From Nitrospina sp. (GTDB lineage Bacteria; Nitrospinota; Nitrospinia; Nitrospinales; VA-1): a stretch of 64,000 nt of DNA. The stretch is from assembly GCA_018653085.1 (NCBI GenBank), contig JABIAY010000016.1, positions 59,135-123,134 on the forward strand, given 5' to 3'. Shown in pieces: positions 37,416 to 45,717 of this stretch (positions are counted from its first letter, which is position 1; every line of letters begins with the position of its first letter). The notes under the pieces were generated by a model. The model had not been told where the DNA came from, ran no database searches, and saw only the letters and a program-made list of their open reading frames with translations. A program made the position numbers and the translations under genes.

Positions 37416-38795
37416 ATGAAAAAACCATGGAGTGGCAGGTTCAAACAATCGACGGATGTTTTAATGGAAACCTTCTCGGCTTCCATTTCTTTTGATAAGC
37501 GGTTATACGCCTGCGACATTGAGGGAAGTATCGCGCATTGCAAAATGCTGGCGCGTTGTAAAATTATTTCTTCAGCCGAATCACAGAAAATCCAAAAAGG
37601 ATTGAAGCGGATTTTAAAAGAATGTGATGAGGGGCGTTTCCAGTTCAAGGACGAGTTGGAGGATATTCATATGAGTATCGAAAGCCGCCTGCGTGAAATC
37701 ATAGGCCCTACTGCTGGCAAGCTCCACACCGCCCGCAGTCGCAACGACCAGGTCTGTCTGGACATCCGTCTTTATTTACGCAACGAGGTGGATGAGACGG
37801 TAAAAGACATCGACCAGTTGTGCAAGACTCTGGTGAGTCTTGCCAAAAAGAATCTCGATAAGGTGATTCCGGGGTACACGCATTTACAAAGGGCGCAACC
37901 GGTTTTGCTTGCGCATCATCTTCTGGCCTATGTGGAAATGCTTCTTCGGGACAAAGACCGCTTTGTTGACGCACGAAAAAGGATCAACGTCATGCCGCTG
38001 GGTTCGGCGGCATTGGCTGGAACCAATTTTCCCATCGACCGTCAATACACCGCTAAACTTTTAAACTTTCCGGAAATTTCCCATAACAGCATGGATGCAG
38101 TTGCGGATCGGGATTTTGCCGCTGAATTTTGCAGTGCTTCGGCTTTATTGATGATGCATCTCAGCCGGTTCTCAGAAGAACTGGTCATTTGGAATTCCAG
38201 TGAGTTCGGGTTTGTGGAACTGTCCGATGCTTTCACCACAGGGAGCAGTATCATGCCGCAAAAAAAGAATCCGGATGCGGCGGAACTGATTCGGGGAAAA
38301 TCTGGCCGGGTGTTTGGCAATCTGGTTTCCCTCCTTACATTGATGAAAGGATTGCCGCTGGCCTACAATAAAGATTTGCAGGAGGACAAGGAACCCTTGT
38401 TCGATTCGGCGGATACGGTCAAAGTCTGCCTGAAAATTTTCACCGGTATGATGAAGTCGGCAAAATTTAAATCACTTTCAGTCGAAGAACTGTCAGCCAG
38501 CGGATTTTTGACCGCCACCGACATGGCGGACTATCTGGTCTTGAAGGGGGTTCCCTTCCGTGAGGCGCATGAAATTACCGGAAAAACCGTGGCCTATTGT
38601 TTGGATAGTGGAAAAACTCTGGATAATCTTTCGCTGAAGGAACTGCGCAAAATTTCCCGGCGGTTCGAAGAAGATGTCTCGGAGCATATTGCCCTTAAGA
38701 ACTCTGTGGACCGGAAAAATGTTCATGGGGGAACGGCGAAAAAACAGGTGAAAGCGCAGATTTCCCGATTAACGAAAAAACTGAGTAAAATATGA
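37416..38795 (+). CDS. argH: Argininosuccinate lyase
   Basis: ArgH splits argininosuccinate into arginine and fumarate. The signature GSSIMPQKKNPDAAELIRGK is present along with TARSRNDQ and GYTHLQRAQPVLLAHHLLAY. The 459 residues are standard. Its ATG lies only 5 nt after a repeat hairpin module (TTCGGGGCACGAAAAATG), so the ribosome-binding region is made of repeat sequence and lacks a normal purine-rich site. The stop overlaps the ATG of the lptM-like gene (ATGA). Confidence 0.96.
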   Translation: MKKPWSGRFKQSTDVLMETFSASISFDKRLYACDIEGSIAHCKMLARCKIISSAESQKIQKGLKRILKECDEGRFQFKDELEDIHMSIESRLREIIGPTAGKLHTARSRNDQVCLDIRLYLRNEVDETVKDIDQLCKTLVSLAKKNLDKVIPGYTHLQRAQPVLLAHHLLAYVEMLLRDKDRFVDARKRINVMPLGSAALAGTNFPIDRQYTAKLLNFPEISHNSMDAVADRDFAAEFCSASALLMMHLSRFSEELVIWNSSEFGFVELSDAFTTGSSIMPQKKNPDAAELIRGKSGRVFGNLVSLLTLMKGLPLAYNKDLQEDKEPLFDSADTVKVCLKIFTGMMKSAKFKSLSVEELSASGFLTATDMADYLVLKGVPFREAHEITGKTVAYCLDSGKTLDNLSLKELRKISRRFEEDVSEHIALKNSVDRKNVHGGTAKKQVKAQISRLTKKLSKI

Positions 38796-38914
38796 GTATT
38801 AAATTAAAATCCACTTTATTCCTGTTAATGACCCTGATTTGTCTTGGTGGCCTGGCAGGTTGTGGTCACAAGGGCCCTCCTGTGCCTCCTCCTGAGGAGG
38901 CAGTGACGAATTAA
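38792..38914 (+). CDS. lptM: LptM (YifL)-type small lipoprotein
   Basis: A 40-residue ORF overlapping the argH stop by 4 nt. A short basic start and hydrophobic stretch (STLFLLMTLICLGG) lead to the lipobox LAGC, followed by GHKGPPVPPP. LAGCGxKGPPxxP is the hallmark of LptM/YifL, which assists oxidative maturation of the LPS transporter LptD in the outer membrane. The position just after argH is common in other proteobacterial-type genomes, usually before lysA. Confidence 0.88.
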   Translation: MSIKLKSTLFLLMTLICLGGLAGCGHKGPPVPPPEEAVTN

Positions 38915-38958
38915 CAATAGGGCAGGTGGTTCTGAACTACAGGGAAGATAGGAAGACC

Positions 38959-39297
38959 ATGACTTTGTTCCTTTTAAAAGTTTTCATCGCGGCAATCGTA
39001 ATCAGTTTTTGTGCCTGGCTCTCTGGAAAAAGGCCTGATCTTGCTGGTTTCATATTGGCTTTGCCCATAGCAAGCCTGATTGCCCTGGTTTTTTCCTACA
39101 CTGAGTATAAAAGCGTTCCAACTGCGATAGCGTTTGCGAGAAGTATCTTTGTGGGGGTTCCGGTATCTTTGCTTTTTTTTGTGCCCTTTTTGCTTGCCGA
39201 AAAGTTAAATATTTCGTTCTGGCAATCCTATTCTGCAGGGCTGGGGATGCTGGTTGTAGGATTTTTCCTGCATAAAGCTGTTTTGGCACTAATTTAA
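38959..39297 (+). CDS. DUF3147-like integral membrane protein
   Basis: A 112-residue protein made almost wholly of four membrane helices with short loops. The pattern SGKRPDLAGFILALPIASLIA followed by ARSIFVGVPVSLLFF resembles the DUF3147 family of small membrane proteins of unknown role. ATG 38959 has AGGA six nt upstream; an earlier ATG at 38926 would add a charged 11-residue leader and is less likely. It sits alone after lptM and before the metal island. Confidence 0.7.
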   Translation: MTLFLLKVFIAAIVISFCAWLSGKRPDLAGFILALPIASLIALVFSYTEYKSVPTAIAFARSIFVGVPVSLLFFVPFLLAEKLNISFWQSYSAGLGMLVVGFFLHKAVLALI

Positions 39298-39476
39298 ATC
39301 TATTTCGAGATTTTTTTGCCACTGCTCTTTGGGGCTGGGACGAGATTCTAAAATACATGGAACCTGTTTTTCAGCCGACAAATTTGACTAAATCCCGTGG
39401 TTTTGTTTATAATTTTTGTACATCTGCTGAATAGAATGAATAGCTTTGCCAGAATGCTAATGCTGTAGGACTTTTT

Positions 39477-39944
39477 GTGATTACTTTTTATAAAAAAAAT
39501 TATGGGCTGATGTTTGCTTTGGTTTTCCTTTGGGGATTCCAATTCGTCTTTTTTCCATCTCATCATTATCATCTGGAGAGCGTTCACGCACATTCCGGTG
39601 AGTTATCGTCCCACCAACATCTGAGCCCTATTCATTCGCATGAGCATGGCGTCTTCAATCATGTAGTAAATAACCATGCCACAGAGCCTTTGCAGAACGA
39701 AGACCATCATCACTCTGGCCCTTTTGATGATGATCATTCCGGCAATTACGAAATCAACCTCCACAAATCGAGCCTGAAACCGGAACCTCCTTTCAAGGTC
39801 GTAAAGAATGGGGATGTCCAACATAGTTTTATCATTGCAGAACCACTTCTTATTTCTTACGTTTTTTCCAATATTCTTCCTATAGAGAATTCTGATCCGC
39901 CGGACAGACCTAAAGAACGTTCTCCCCCCTCTTTCCTCATTTAA
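39477..39944 (+). CDS. Histidine-rich membrane-anchored protein, copy 1 (CzcI-like position)
   Basis: A GTG-started 155-residue protein with an N-terminal hydrophobic helix (LMFALVFLWGFQFVFF) followed by about 75 residues holding some 16 histidines, including PSHHYH, SHQH, HSHEH and EDHHH plus acidic runs. This resembles a periplasmic metal buffer or sensor. The end PPSFLI is shared with the paralogue at 42026-42493, which has exactly the same length and the same KNYGLMFALV opening. Both are in a CzcCBA/HupE locus, a place where small His-rich CzcI-type proteins often occur. The family itself is not recognised. Confidence 0.75.
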   Translation: MITFYKKNYGLMFALVFLWGFQFVFFPSHHYHLESVHAHSGELSSHQHLSPIHSHEHGVFNHVVNNHATEPLQNEDHHHSGPFDDDHSGNYEINLHKSSLKPEPPFKVVKNGDVQHSFIIAEPLLISYVFSNILPIENSDPPDRPKERSPPSFLI

Positions 39945-40147
39945 TTTTTTACTTCATTAATCGCTAACGAACATATTCCCACGGGCCGCCTGTGTTCGCT
40001 TTTTGCGAATAAGCGGGTTTGATTCTGGAGCGGTACCTCAGATTCTTGGAGGAAGCCCAAGTGACTCGCAGGGTCATAGCTTGAATAAAAATGCCCATGA
40101 ACCCGATCTTAATATTTTTCACAATTTTTTAATAATAAGGAAAACTT
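39945..40147. other. Spacer with duplicated downstream tail
   Basis: The first about 45 bp (around ATCGCTAACGAACATA) match the tail after the second His-rich gene (ATCGCTAACGAACGTA, about 42506-42525), so the duplicated unit extends beyond the stop codons. The rest shows no recognisable structure. Confidence 0.5.
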
Positions 40148-40498
40148 ATGCGCACACTTATGAATATCAGCCTTTTATGTTTTTTAGGGTTGGTTTTGCT
40201 AATCCCAAATATGGCTTTCAGTCACTCAGACCATGGCGAACCTATAAACGATAAGCAGGCAATAATAGTAGCCTCGAAGTACTTGGAAATAATGGTTGAG
40301 AAATCAGAGGCCAGTAATGATAAAAAATTAAATTCCAGTTGGGCGAAAGTGACAGACAAAACCATATTCAAAAAAGGCCTTCAGTATTTTATTGTATCTT
40401 TTAGAAATATTGAGGAGCAAAAAACTCTTTATCTTTTGCTTAATATTTACGGAGAGTATATCGCCGCAAATTTTCACGGAAACTTTAAAAACCTGTAA
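40148..40498 (+). CDS. DUF6488-like periplasmic protein
   Basis: A 116-residue protein with a signal peptide (ISLLCFLGLVLLIPNMAFS) cleaved just before HSDHG, leaving a mature domain of about 90 residues with IIVASKYLEIMVEK, SSWAKVTDKTIFKKG and a final strand-rich part (YFIVSFRN ... LYLLLNIYGEYIAANF). The pattern fits the small DUF6488 proteins that accompany HupE/UreJ and Czc genes. The HSDHG at the mature N-terminus could bind a divalent metal. Function is unproven. Confidence 0.7.
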   Translation: MRTLMNISLLCFLGLVLLIPNMAFSHSDHGEPINDKQAIIVASKYLEIMVEKSEASNDKKLNSSWAKVTDKTIFKKGLQYFIVSFRNIEEQKTLYLLLNIYGEYIAANFHGNFKNL

Positions 40499-40552
40499 TG
40501 AGGCCTGGCAGGATATAGCAGTTTACTGAGTTAAATAGGAGTAATCGTTAGC

Positions 40553-41257
40553 ATGTCATTCAAATCAACGTCAATTACAATCTTTTTTTTACTCGTCTGC
40601 CTTATTGGATTGCCATCAATTGTTTTGGCTCACGGCGTCGATGATAATACAAAACAATTTTTACTCGACAACCAGGGTGTGTCGGTTGTTCCGTTTTTAT
40701 ACATAGGCGCCAAGCATATGGTGACGGGTTATGACCACCTACTGTTTCTCATAGGTGTTATCTTTTTTCTCTATCGAACAAAAGATGTCCTGGTGTATGT
40801 CACTTTATTTACCATAGGACATAGCCTCACTTTAATGTCTGGTGTCTTGAATAATATTGCTGTTAACCCCTATTTAATCGATGCCATTATCGGATTTTCT
40901 GTGGTCTATAAGGGGTTTGACAATCTAGGAGGTTTTCAACGTTTATTTCGCTACCAGCCTAATACAAAACTTGCCGTTCTGATATTTGGATTATTCCACG
41001 GTTTTGGCTTGGCTACTAAATTGCAGGAATTCAATATTCCAAGTGAAGGTTTACTTGAGAACCTGATTGCCTTCAATGTTGGTGTAGAGTTCGGTCAATT
41101 CTTTGCGCTGACAGTAGTTCTCATTGCAATCAGTTTTTGGCGTAGGCATAGGAGTTTTTTACAATTTTCAACTGTAGCCAATTCGCTTTTGATGAGTGGT
41201 GGCATGATGTTAGTCGCTTACCAACTCACTGGTTACTTTTGGCATACCATAGGATAA
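40553..41257 (+). CDS. HupE/UreJ family metal transporter
   Basis: HupE/UreJ proteins are membrane carriers for nickel or cobalt, or facilitators of metal exchange in the envelope. After a signal-like helix the mature start is HGVDDN. Core motifs HMVTGYDHLLFLIGVIFFL and TIGHSLTLM carry conserved His and Asp within helices, followed by GLFHGFGLATKL and FNVGVEFGQ. Six to seven helices fill the 234 residues. It lies in an operon-like run with the genes before and after it (4-nt gap to the anchor protein). Confidence 0.88.
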   Translation: MSFKSTSITIFFLLVCLIGLPSIVLAHGVDDNTKQFLLDNQGVSVVPFLYIGAKHMVTGYDHLLFLIGVIFFLYRTKDVLVYVTLFTIGHSLTLMSGVLNNIAVNPYLIDAIIGFSVVYKGFDNLGGFQRLFRYQPNTKLAVLIFGLFHGFGLATKLQEFNIPSEGLLENLIAFNVGVEFGQFFALTVVLIAISFWRRHRSFLQFSTVANSLLMSGGMMLVAYQLTGYFWHTIG

Positions 41258-41261
41258 TAAT

Positions 41262-41843
41262 ATGACTGAATTAGAACATACGGGCAAAGCACAACATGAA
41301 TTGGAACATACTGTTCAATCAAAAAAAACGTTATTAAAGGCAACAGCCTTTGCGGCAGTATTAGCAGTGATTGTTTTTTTCGTAGCGATATTACCAGCTG
41401 AGTTTGGGACTGATCCAACAGGCCTGGGAAAAATGATGCGGTTAACTCAGTTGTCAGGCCAGACTTCGACCGCCCAAGCCGCAACAACCCAAGTTGCTTC
41501 AACTAAACCAACACTATCGGATCAAGAGGATAGTGTGGACATTAGCATTCCAGCTGGAAAAGGACTGGAGTATAAATTTTATTTGGTTGGCGGTGATGCC
41601 ATGCGATACGGCTGGTCAACAAAGGGCGGTGAATTACTTTATTTCGATTTCCATGGAGAACCGCAGGGCGATACTACAGGTTATTTTGAAAGCTATACCA
41701 TTAGCACAGCCAATAACGTGCGAGGTTCTTTTACCGCGTCCTTTGAGGGTTCCCATGGGTGGTACTGGAAGAATAAGGGGCACACAGACATTGTGGTGAC
41801 GTTACAAACTGAGGGGAGCTACAAAATTATTGGTCTTAAATAA
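41262..41843 (+). CDS. Transmembrane anchor protein of the HupE cluster
   Basis: A 193-residue protein with a cytoplasmic His/Glu-containing tail (LEHTGKAQHELEHT), one membrane helix at about 26-46 (ATAFAAVLAVIVFFVAILP), a linker, and a periplasmic beta-rich domain with GKGLEYKFYLVGGDAMRYGW and FEGSHGWYWKNKG. Proteins of this type sit next to HupE/UreJ genes in many metal-resistance loci and are called transmembrane anchor proteins. The aromatic and histidine residues in the end domain might hold a metal or another protein. The role is unknown. Confidence 0.75.
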   Translation: MTELEHTGKAQHELEHTVQSKKTLLKATAFAAVLAVIVFFVAILPAEFGTDPTGLGKMMRLTQLSGQTSTAQAATTQVASTKPTLSDQEDSVDISIPAGKGLEYKFYLVGGDAMRYGWSTKGGELLYFDFHGEPQGDTTGYFESYTISTANNVRGSFTASFEGSHGWYWKNKGHTDIVVTLQTEGSYKIIGLK

Positions 41844-42025
41844 TCAGGACTTCCGGGTGTTTAAGGTAAGTTATTTCTTACTCATGAGATATTTTCAGGG
41901 ATCCTTAATTTTTCCCATTCAAATAAAAAAGTAGCATTTTAGAATAGATTCCCTTTATACTTTTAGTACACTTACCGATACATATAGAATGAATGGCCCG
42001 ATCAAGGGTGTTGCGAGATTTTTTA

Positions 42026-42493
42026 ATGATTAGATTTTGCCAAAAAAATTATGGGTTGATGTTTGCTTTAGTTTGCCTTTGGGCATTTCAATTCATCCTG
42101 TTTCCATCCCATTATCACCCCGAAACCACGCATAGTCACCTTGAGCAGGTTGAGGATCACCAGCATTCGGGGCGTTATCATTCCGCGACTTTGGAAGCTT
42201 ATGCCCATTTGGTTAACGGGCATTCTCCCGACCATGAACTGGATGACGATTTTCATCATTCGCATTCGTCTGAAGAAAATGACGAAGGCGATTCCAGTTT
42301 TTTTATCCCGACCAAAAACTTCAAGTCTTTCAAGCAGGGGCTGACCTTTAAACAGGTCGGACATCCTACTACACGCTTTGAAATTTCCAACCCTCTGGTT
42401 TCTGCTCCCGTAGATTCCAAAAATACCTTCTTGCAATCGCGATTCAGCGGAAGTCCACATTCTTCCCGTTCTCCACCCGCACTCCTCATTTAA
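42026..42493 (+). CDS. Histidine-rich membrane-anchored protein, copy 2
   Basis: The second paralogue also has 155 residues from the ATG homologous to copy 1 (MIRFCQKNYGLMFALVCLW). About 13 histidines follow the anchor helix (SHYHPETTHSH, EDHQH, FHHSHSS) with acidic runs, then a diverged C-terminal half ending RSPPALLI. DNA similarity to copy 1 is high over the first 90 bp and again in the 45 bp after the stop, while the middle has diverged. It lies directly upstream of the czcC-like gene, so it may buffer the metal exported by that system. An in-frame ATG at 41993 is less likely the start. Confidence 0.75.
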   Translation: MIRFCQKNYGLMFALVCLWAFQFILFPSHYHPETTHSHLEQVEDHQHSGRYHSATLEAYAHLVNGHSPDHELDDDFHHSHSSEENDEGDSSFFIPTKNFKSFKQGLTFKQVGHPTTRFEISNPLVSAPVDSKNTFLQSRFSGSPHSSRSPPALLI

Positions 42494-42634
42494 TTTTTCA
42501 TCTCATTCATCGCTAACGAACGTACCTCAACAGACGCTCCAGGTTTGCTTTCAGTAAATCCTTGATCCGTTCTTTTCAGGTTTTTTGATCTGTTGTGATG
42601 TCCTGAGTTTTCAAATTTAACTGAGGAAGTTTAT

Positions 42635-43948
42635 ATGCGGCAAATATTAATTCTATTAAAGCTTGTCCTGATTGTTTTGCTCTGGATACCCAGTGCCAGC
42701 TTTGCGGACACGGATGGAGCGATTGAGCTTAACAAAGGTCGTCCCATTACCCTAAAAGAAGCTGTGGCTTTAGCTCTGCTGAATAACCCACAACTGCAGG
42801 TATTTTCCTTTGAGCAACGTGCCAGAGAAGCACATGCTTTGCAGTCGGACCTCATACCCAATCCACAACTCGAAATCATGGTGGAAGATGCCGCAGGCTC
42901 AGGAAGTTTTAACGGATTCGACCAGTCACAAACGACCATTCAGCTCAGTCAACTGGTTGAGCTAGGCGGGAAAAGAGCCGCAAGGTTACGCGCCAATACA
43001 TTATCGAAGAAGCTGGCCGATTGGGATTACGAAACAAAACGCATGCAGGTATTGACGCAGGTAGCAAAAGCCTATGCGGATGTATTGAAAGCCCAGCAAC
43101 AAGTATCACTCACCAAGGATCTGGTGCATCTTGGCGAACAATTCCTCAATGCGGTGGATGAACGAGTCAAGGCGGGAAAAGTGGCTCTTCTGGAAAAGAC
43201 GAAATCTGAAATCAGCCTTTCTTCCATGCAGATAGAATTAAAAAAGGCAAAACGCGAGTTAAAGGCCGCACGCAGTAATTTGTCTGTTACCTGGGGGAGT
43301 CCTGAAGCGCAATATGAATCTGCCCTGGGGGATCTATTTGAGATTTCCACGGTTCCCACTTTGGAAAGTTTAATGGAACGCTTGACCAACAACCCTGACC
43401 TTGCGCGCTGGGCAACGGAAACGGACCAACGCCAGGCAGTTTTAGATAGTGAGCTTTCTAAAAGAATTCCTGATGTAACACTTCAAGGGGGATTCAGACG
43501 CCTGGAAACAACGGATGACAGCGCGCTGATTTTTGGAATATCAATTCCCCTGCAACTGTTTGATCGAAACCAGGGAGCCATCGAAGAAGCGCGCCATAAG
43601 TTAGGCAAAGCCCAGGCAGAAAAACGAGCTATGGAAGTAAACATAAAAAAGAATCTATTGGAAACCTACAACACTCTGACCTTTTTCCACTCACAGGTTC
43701 TTTCGATCAAGGCCGAGATACTTCCCGGAGCTCAAAAAGCTTTCGATGGAATCAGCGAAGGTTACAGGTTCGGGAAATTTGGTTATTTAGATGTGTTGGA
43801 CAGCCAGAAAACTTTTTTTCAAGCAAAGAGACAATACCTTGATTCTCTGGCTAATTACCATATTGCGGTTGCTGATATTGAAAGGCTCATTGGGGAATCC
43901 CTGGCGGCCTTTACTCTGACTGCAATAAAGGGAGAACCGGGACAATGA
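42635..43948 (+). CDS. czcC: TolC-family outer membrane efflux protein (CzcC type)
   Basis: This 437-residue protein forms the outer membrane channel of the tripartite pump. A signal peptide ends near SFADTDG; two TolC-like repeats follow (KEAVALALLNNPQLQVFSFE and LMERLTNNPDLARWATETDQ), each with the long coiled-coil helices. The SQLVELGGKRAARLRA motif is characteristic of the CzcC/CusC group. Its stop overlaps the start of the adaptor gene (ATGA), so the three pump genes are translationally coupled. Confidence 0.9.
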   Translation: MRQILILLKLVLIVLLWIPSASFADTDGAIELNKGRPITLKEAVALALLNNPQLQVFSFEQRAREAHALQSDLIPNPQLEIMVEDAAGSGSFNGFDQSQTTIQLSQLVELGGKRAARLRANTLSKKLADWDYETKRMQVLTQVAKAYADVLKAQQQVSLTKDLVHLGEQFLNAVDERVKAGKVALLEKTKSEISLSSMQIELKKAKRELKAARSNLSVTWGSPEAQYESALGDLFEISTVPTLESLMERLTNNPDLARWATETDQRQAVLDSELSKRIPDVTLQGGFRRLETTDDSALIFGISIPLQLFDRNQGAIEEARHKLGKAQAEKRAMEVNIKKNLLETYNTLTFFHSQVLSIKAEILPGAQKAFDGISEGYRFGKFGYLDVLDSQKTFFQAKRQYLDSLANYHIAVADIERLIGESLAAFTLTAIKGEPGQ

Positions 43949-45702
43949 AGAAATTTATTTTACTGCCACTGATTTTGATTCTAGGAGTGTTCGCGGGAAA
44001 AATGATCCTGAATATGGATATGGCTACCGTGAACCGTGATTCGCACGAACCTGCCGCCGCATCGGGTGAGGCCGGTGCTATTCCACGAGGGTCGCATGGT
44101 GGTTGGTTGTTTTCCAAAGATGATTTAGAGGTTGAGGTTAAAATTTTTGAAACCGGCATCCCGCCTGAATTCAGAGTTTATGTAACCGATGCCTCAGGGA
44201 AAGCCGTGCCTCTTAATGAAGTGGACCTGAGCATCAATTTAAAACGATTGGACCGGGTCGATGAAATTCACTTTAAGCCGGCCGGTGGATATCTTCTGGG
44301 TGATAAAGAGGTGGTCGAACCGCATTCCTTTGACGTAAAAATCCGTGCTCGCTGGAAAGAGCAAACCTATGAATGGGAGTTTGCACAAATTGAGGCCAGG
44401 GTGGAGTTGCCTGACGAAGCGATTAAAAATGCCGACATCACCATTCAAACCGCAGGCCCCGCCAAGCTGAAAAACCTGATTAACTTGTCCGGGGAAATCG
44501 GTCTCAACGAGGAGAAGGTTGTTCACATTGTTCCGCGGCTGAATGGTGTGGTGAAAAAAGTTTTCAAGGATTTAGGCGACCGGGTCCGGGTCGGAGATGT
44601 TCTGGCGATTATTGAAAGCCGGGAGTTGGCTGACGCAAAAATCAATTATCTTGCCGCTACCAAACAGGTCAACCTGGCAAAGCTGGATCTGGAAAGACAA
44701 ACCCTCATCTCAAAAAACACGGCTCAAATGCTGGACCTCCTGCAAAAGGATCTGGATTTGGAGGAAGTCTATCGTCAACTGAAAGACCTGCAAATTGGTA
44801 GAAGCCGTGAACTGCTCATCTCCGCCTATGCGAAATTGAGCCTGGCAAAGTCTGTCTACCTGCGTGAGAAAAAACTACTTGAGAAAGGCATCTCTTCGGA
44901 ATCTGAATACTTACTTGCCGTGGAAAACTACAAGAGCGGGGAAGCCAAATACATCGCCTTGCGCGAAAAGATAGCCTACGACAGTCAGTGGGCAGTTCGT
45001 CAAAAAAAGAGAACCGATGAGATGGAAACACTCAAACTCCAAACAGCCCGGCAAAAACTTTTTGCGCTGGGCTTAACAGATGGGGAAGTCGGTATGTTAC
45101 CCAGCCAGAAAGAACGTATGTTTACCCAGTATGAGTTGAGGTCTCCTCTGGGAGGAGTGGTCATACAAAAGCACCTGACCACTGGAGAAGCGGTAAAAAA
45201 TGATGATGATATTTTTCTCCTCGCAGACTTTTCGGATGTGTGGGTGAACATTGCTATTCCGGCGAAGGATCTCAAATATGTGAAGCTGGGCCAAAACGTT
45301 GTCGTCAAGGATGACAATCTTGGAATGGAAGCCAAGGGGAAACTGACGTATCTCGATTCCATAATAGACGAAACAAGCAGGACTGTTACAGGGCGGGTGG
45401 TCATTCCCAACGCTAAAGGGCATTGGCGGCCCGGAACTTTTGTCACGTTGAGGTTGGTCTTTGAGGAACGCAAGGTTCCTATTGCCGTGCCAGAAAAAGC
45501 CATCCAAACGATCAGGGACTGGTCTGTTGTATTCGTCAAATACGGAAACTTCTTTGAAGCCCGACCACTGGAACTAGGCAAAAACGACGGCGACCGGGTG
45601 GAAGTTCTCGCGGGCTTGAAAGCCGGAGAACAGTATGTCGTGCAAAACAGTTTTGTGGTGAAGGCTGAAATCGAAAAATCATCTGCCGTTCACAGTCATT
45701 AG
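43945..45702 (+). CDS. czcB: RND efflux periplasmic adaptor (CzcB type)
   Basis: A 585-residue membrane-fusion protein. It has an N-terminal anchor, then an extra domain of about 130 residues (GGWLFSKDDLEVEVKIFETG) of the type found in CzcB but not in simple adaptors. The lipoyl halves (LNGVVKKVFKDLGDRVRVGDVLAIIE and LRSPLGGVVIQKHLTTGEAV) enclose a helical hairpin, and a beta-barrel and membrane-proximal domain follow. His residues at the mature start (RDSHEP, RGSHGG) and end (SSAVHSH) might bind metal. Confidence 0.9.
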   Translation: MKKFILLPLILILGVFAGKMILNMDMATVNRDSHEPAAASGEAGAIPRGSHGGWLFSKDDLEVEVKIFETGIPPEFRVYVTDASGKAVPLNEVDLSINLKRLDRVDEIHFKPAGGYLLGDKEVVEPHSFDVKIRARWKEQTYEWEFAQIEARVELPDEAIKNADITIQTAGPAKLKNLINLSGEIGLNEEKVVHIVPRLNGVVKKVFKDLGDRVRVGDVLAIIESRELADAKINYLAATKQVNLAKLDLERQTLISKNTAQMLDLLQKDLDLEEVYRQLKDLQIGRSRELLISAYAKLSLAKSVYLREKKLLEKGISSESEYLLAVENYKSGEAKYIALREKIAYDSQWAVRQKKRTDEMETLKLQTARQKLFALGLTDGEVGMLPSQKERMFTQYELRSPLGGVVIQKHLTTGEAVKNDDDIFLLADFSDVWVNIAIPAKDLKYVKLGQNVVVKDDNLGMEAKGKLTYLDSIIDETSRTVTGRVVIPNAKGHWRPGTFVTLRLVFEERKVPIAVPEKAIQTIRDWSVVFVKYGNFFEARPLELGKNDGDRVEVLAGLKAGEQYVVQNSFVVKAEIEKSSAVHSH

Positions 45703-45717
45703 GTTAAGGGACTTTTT

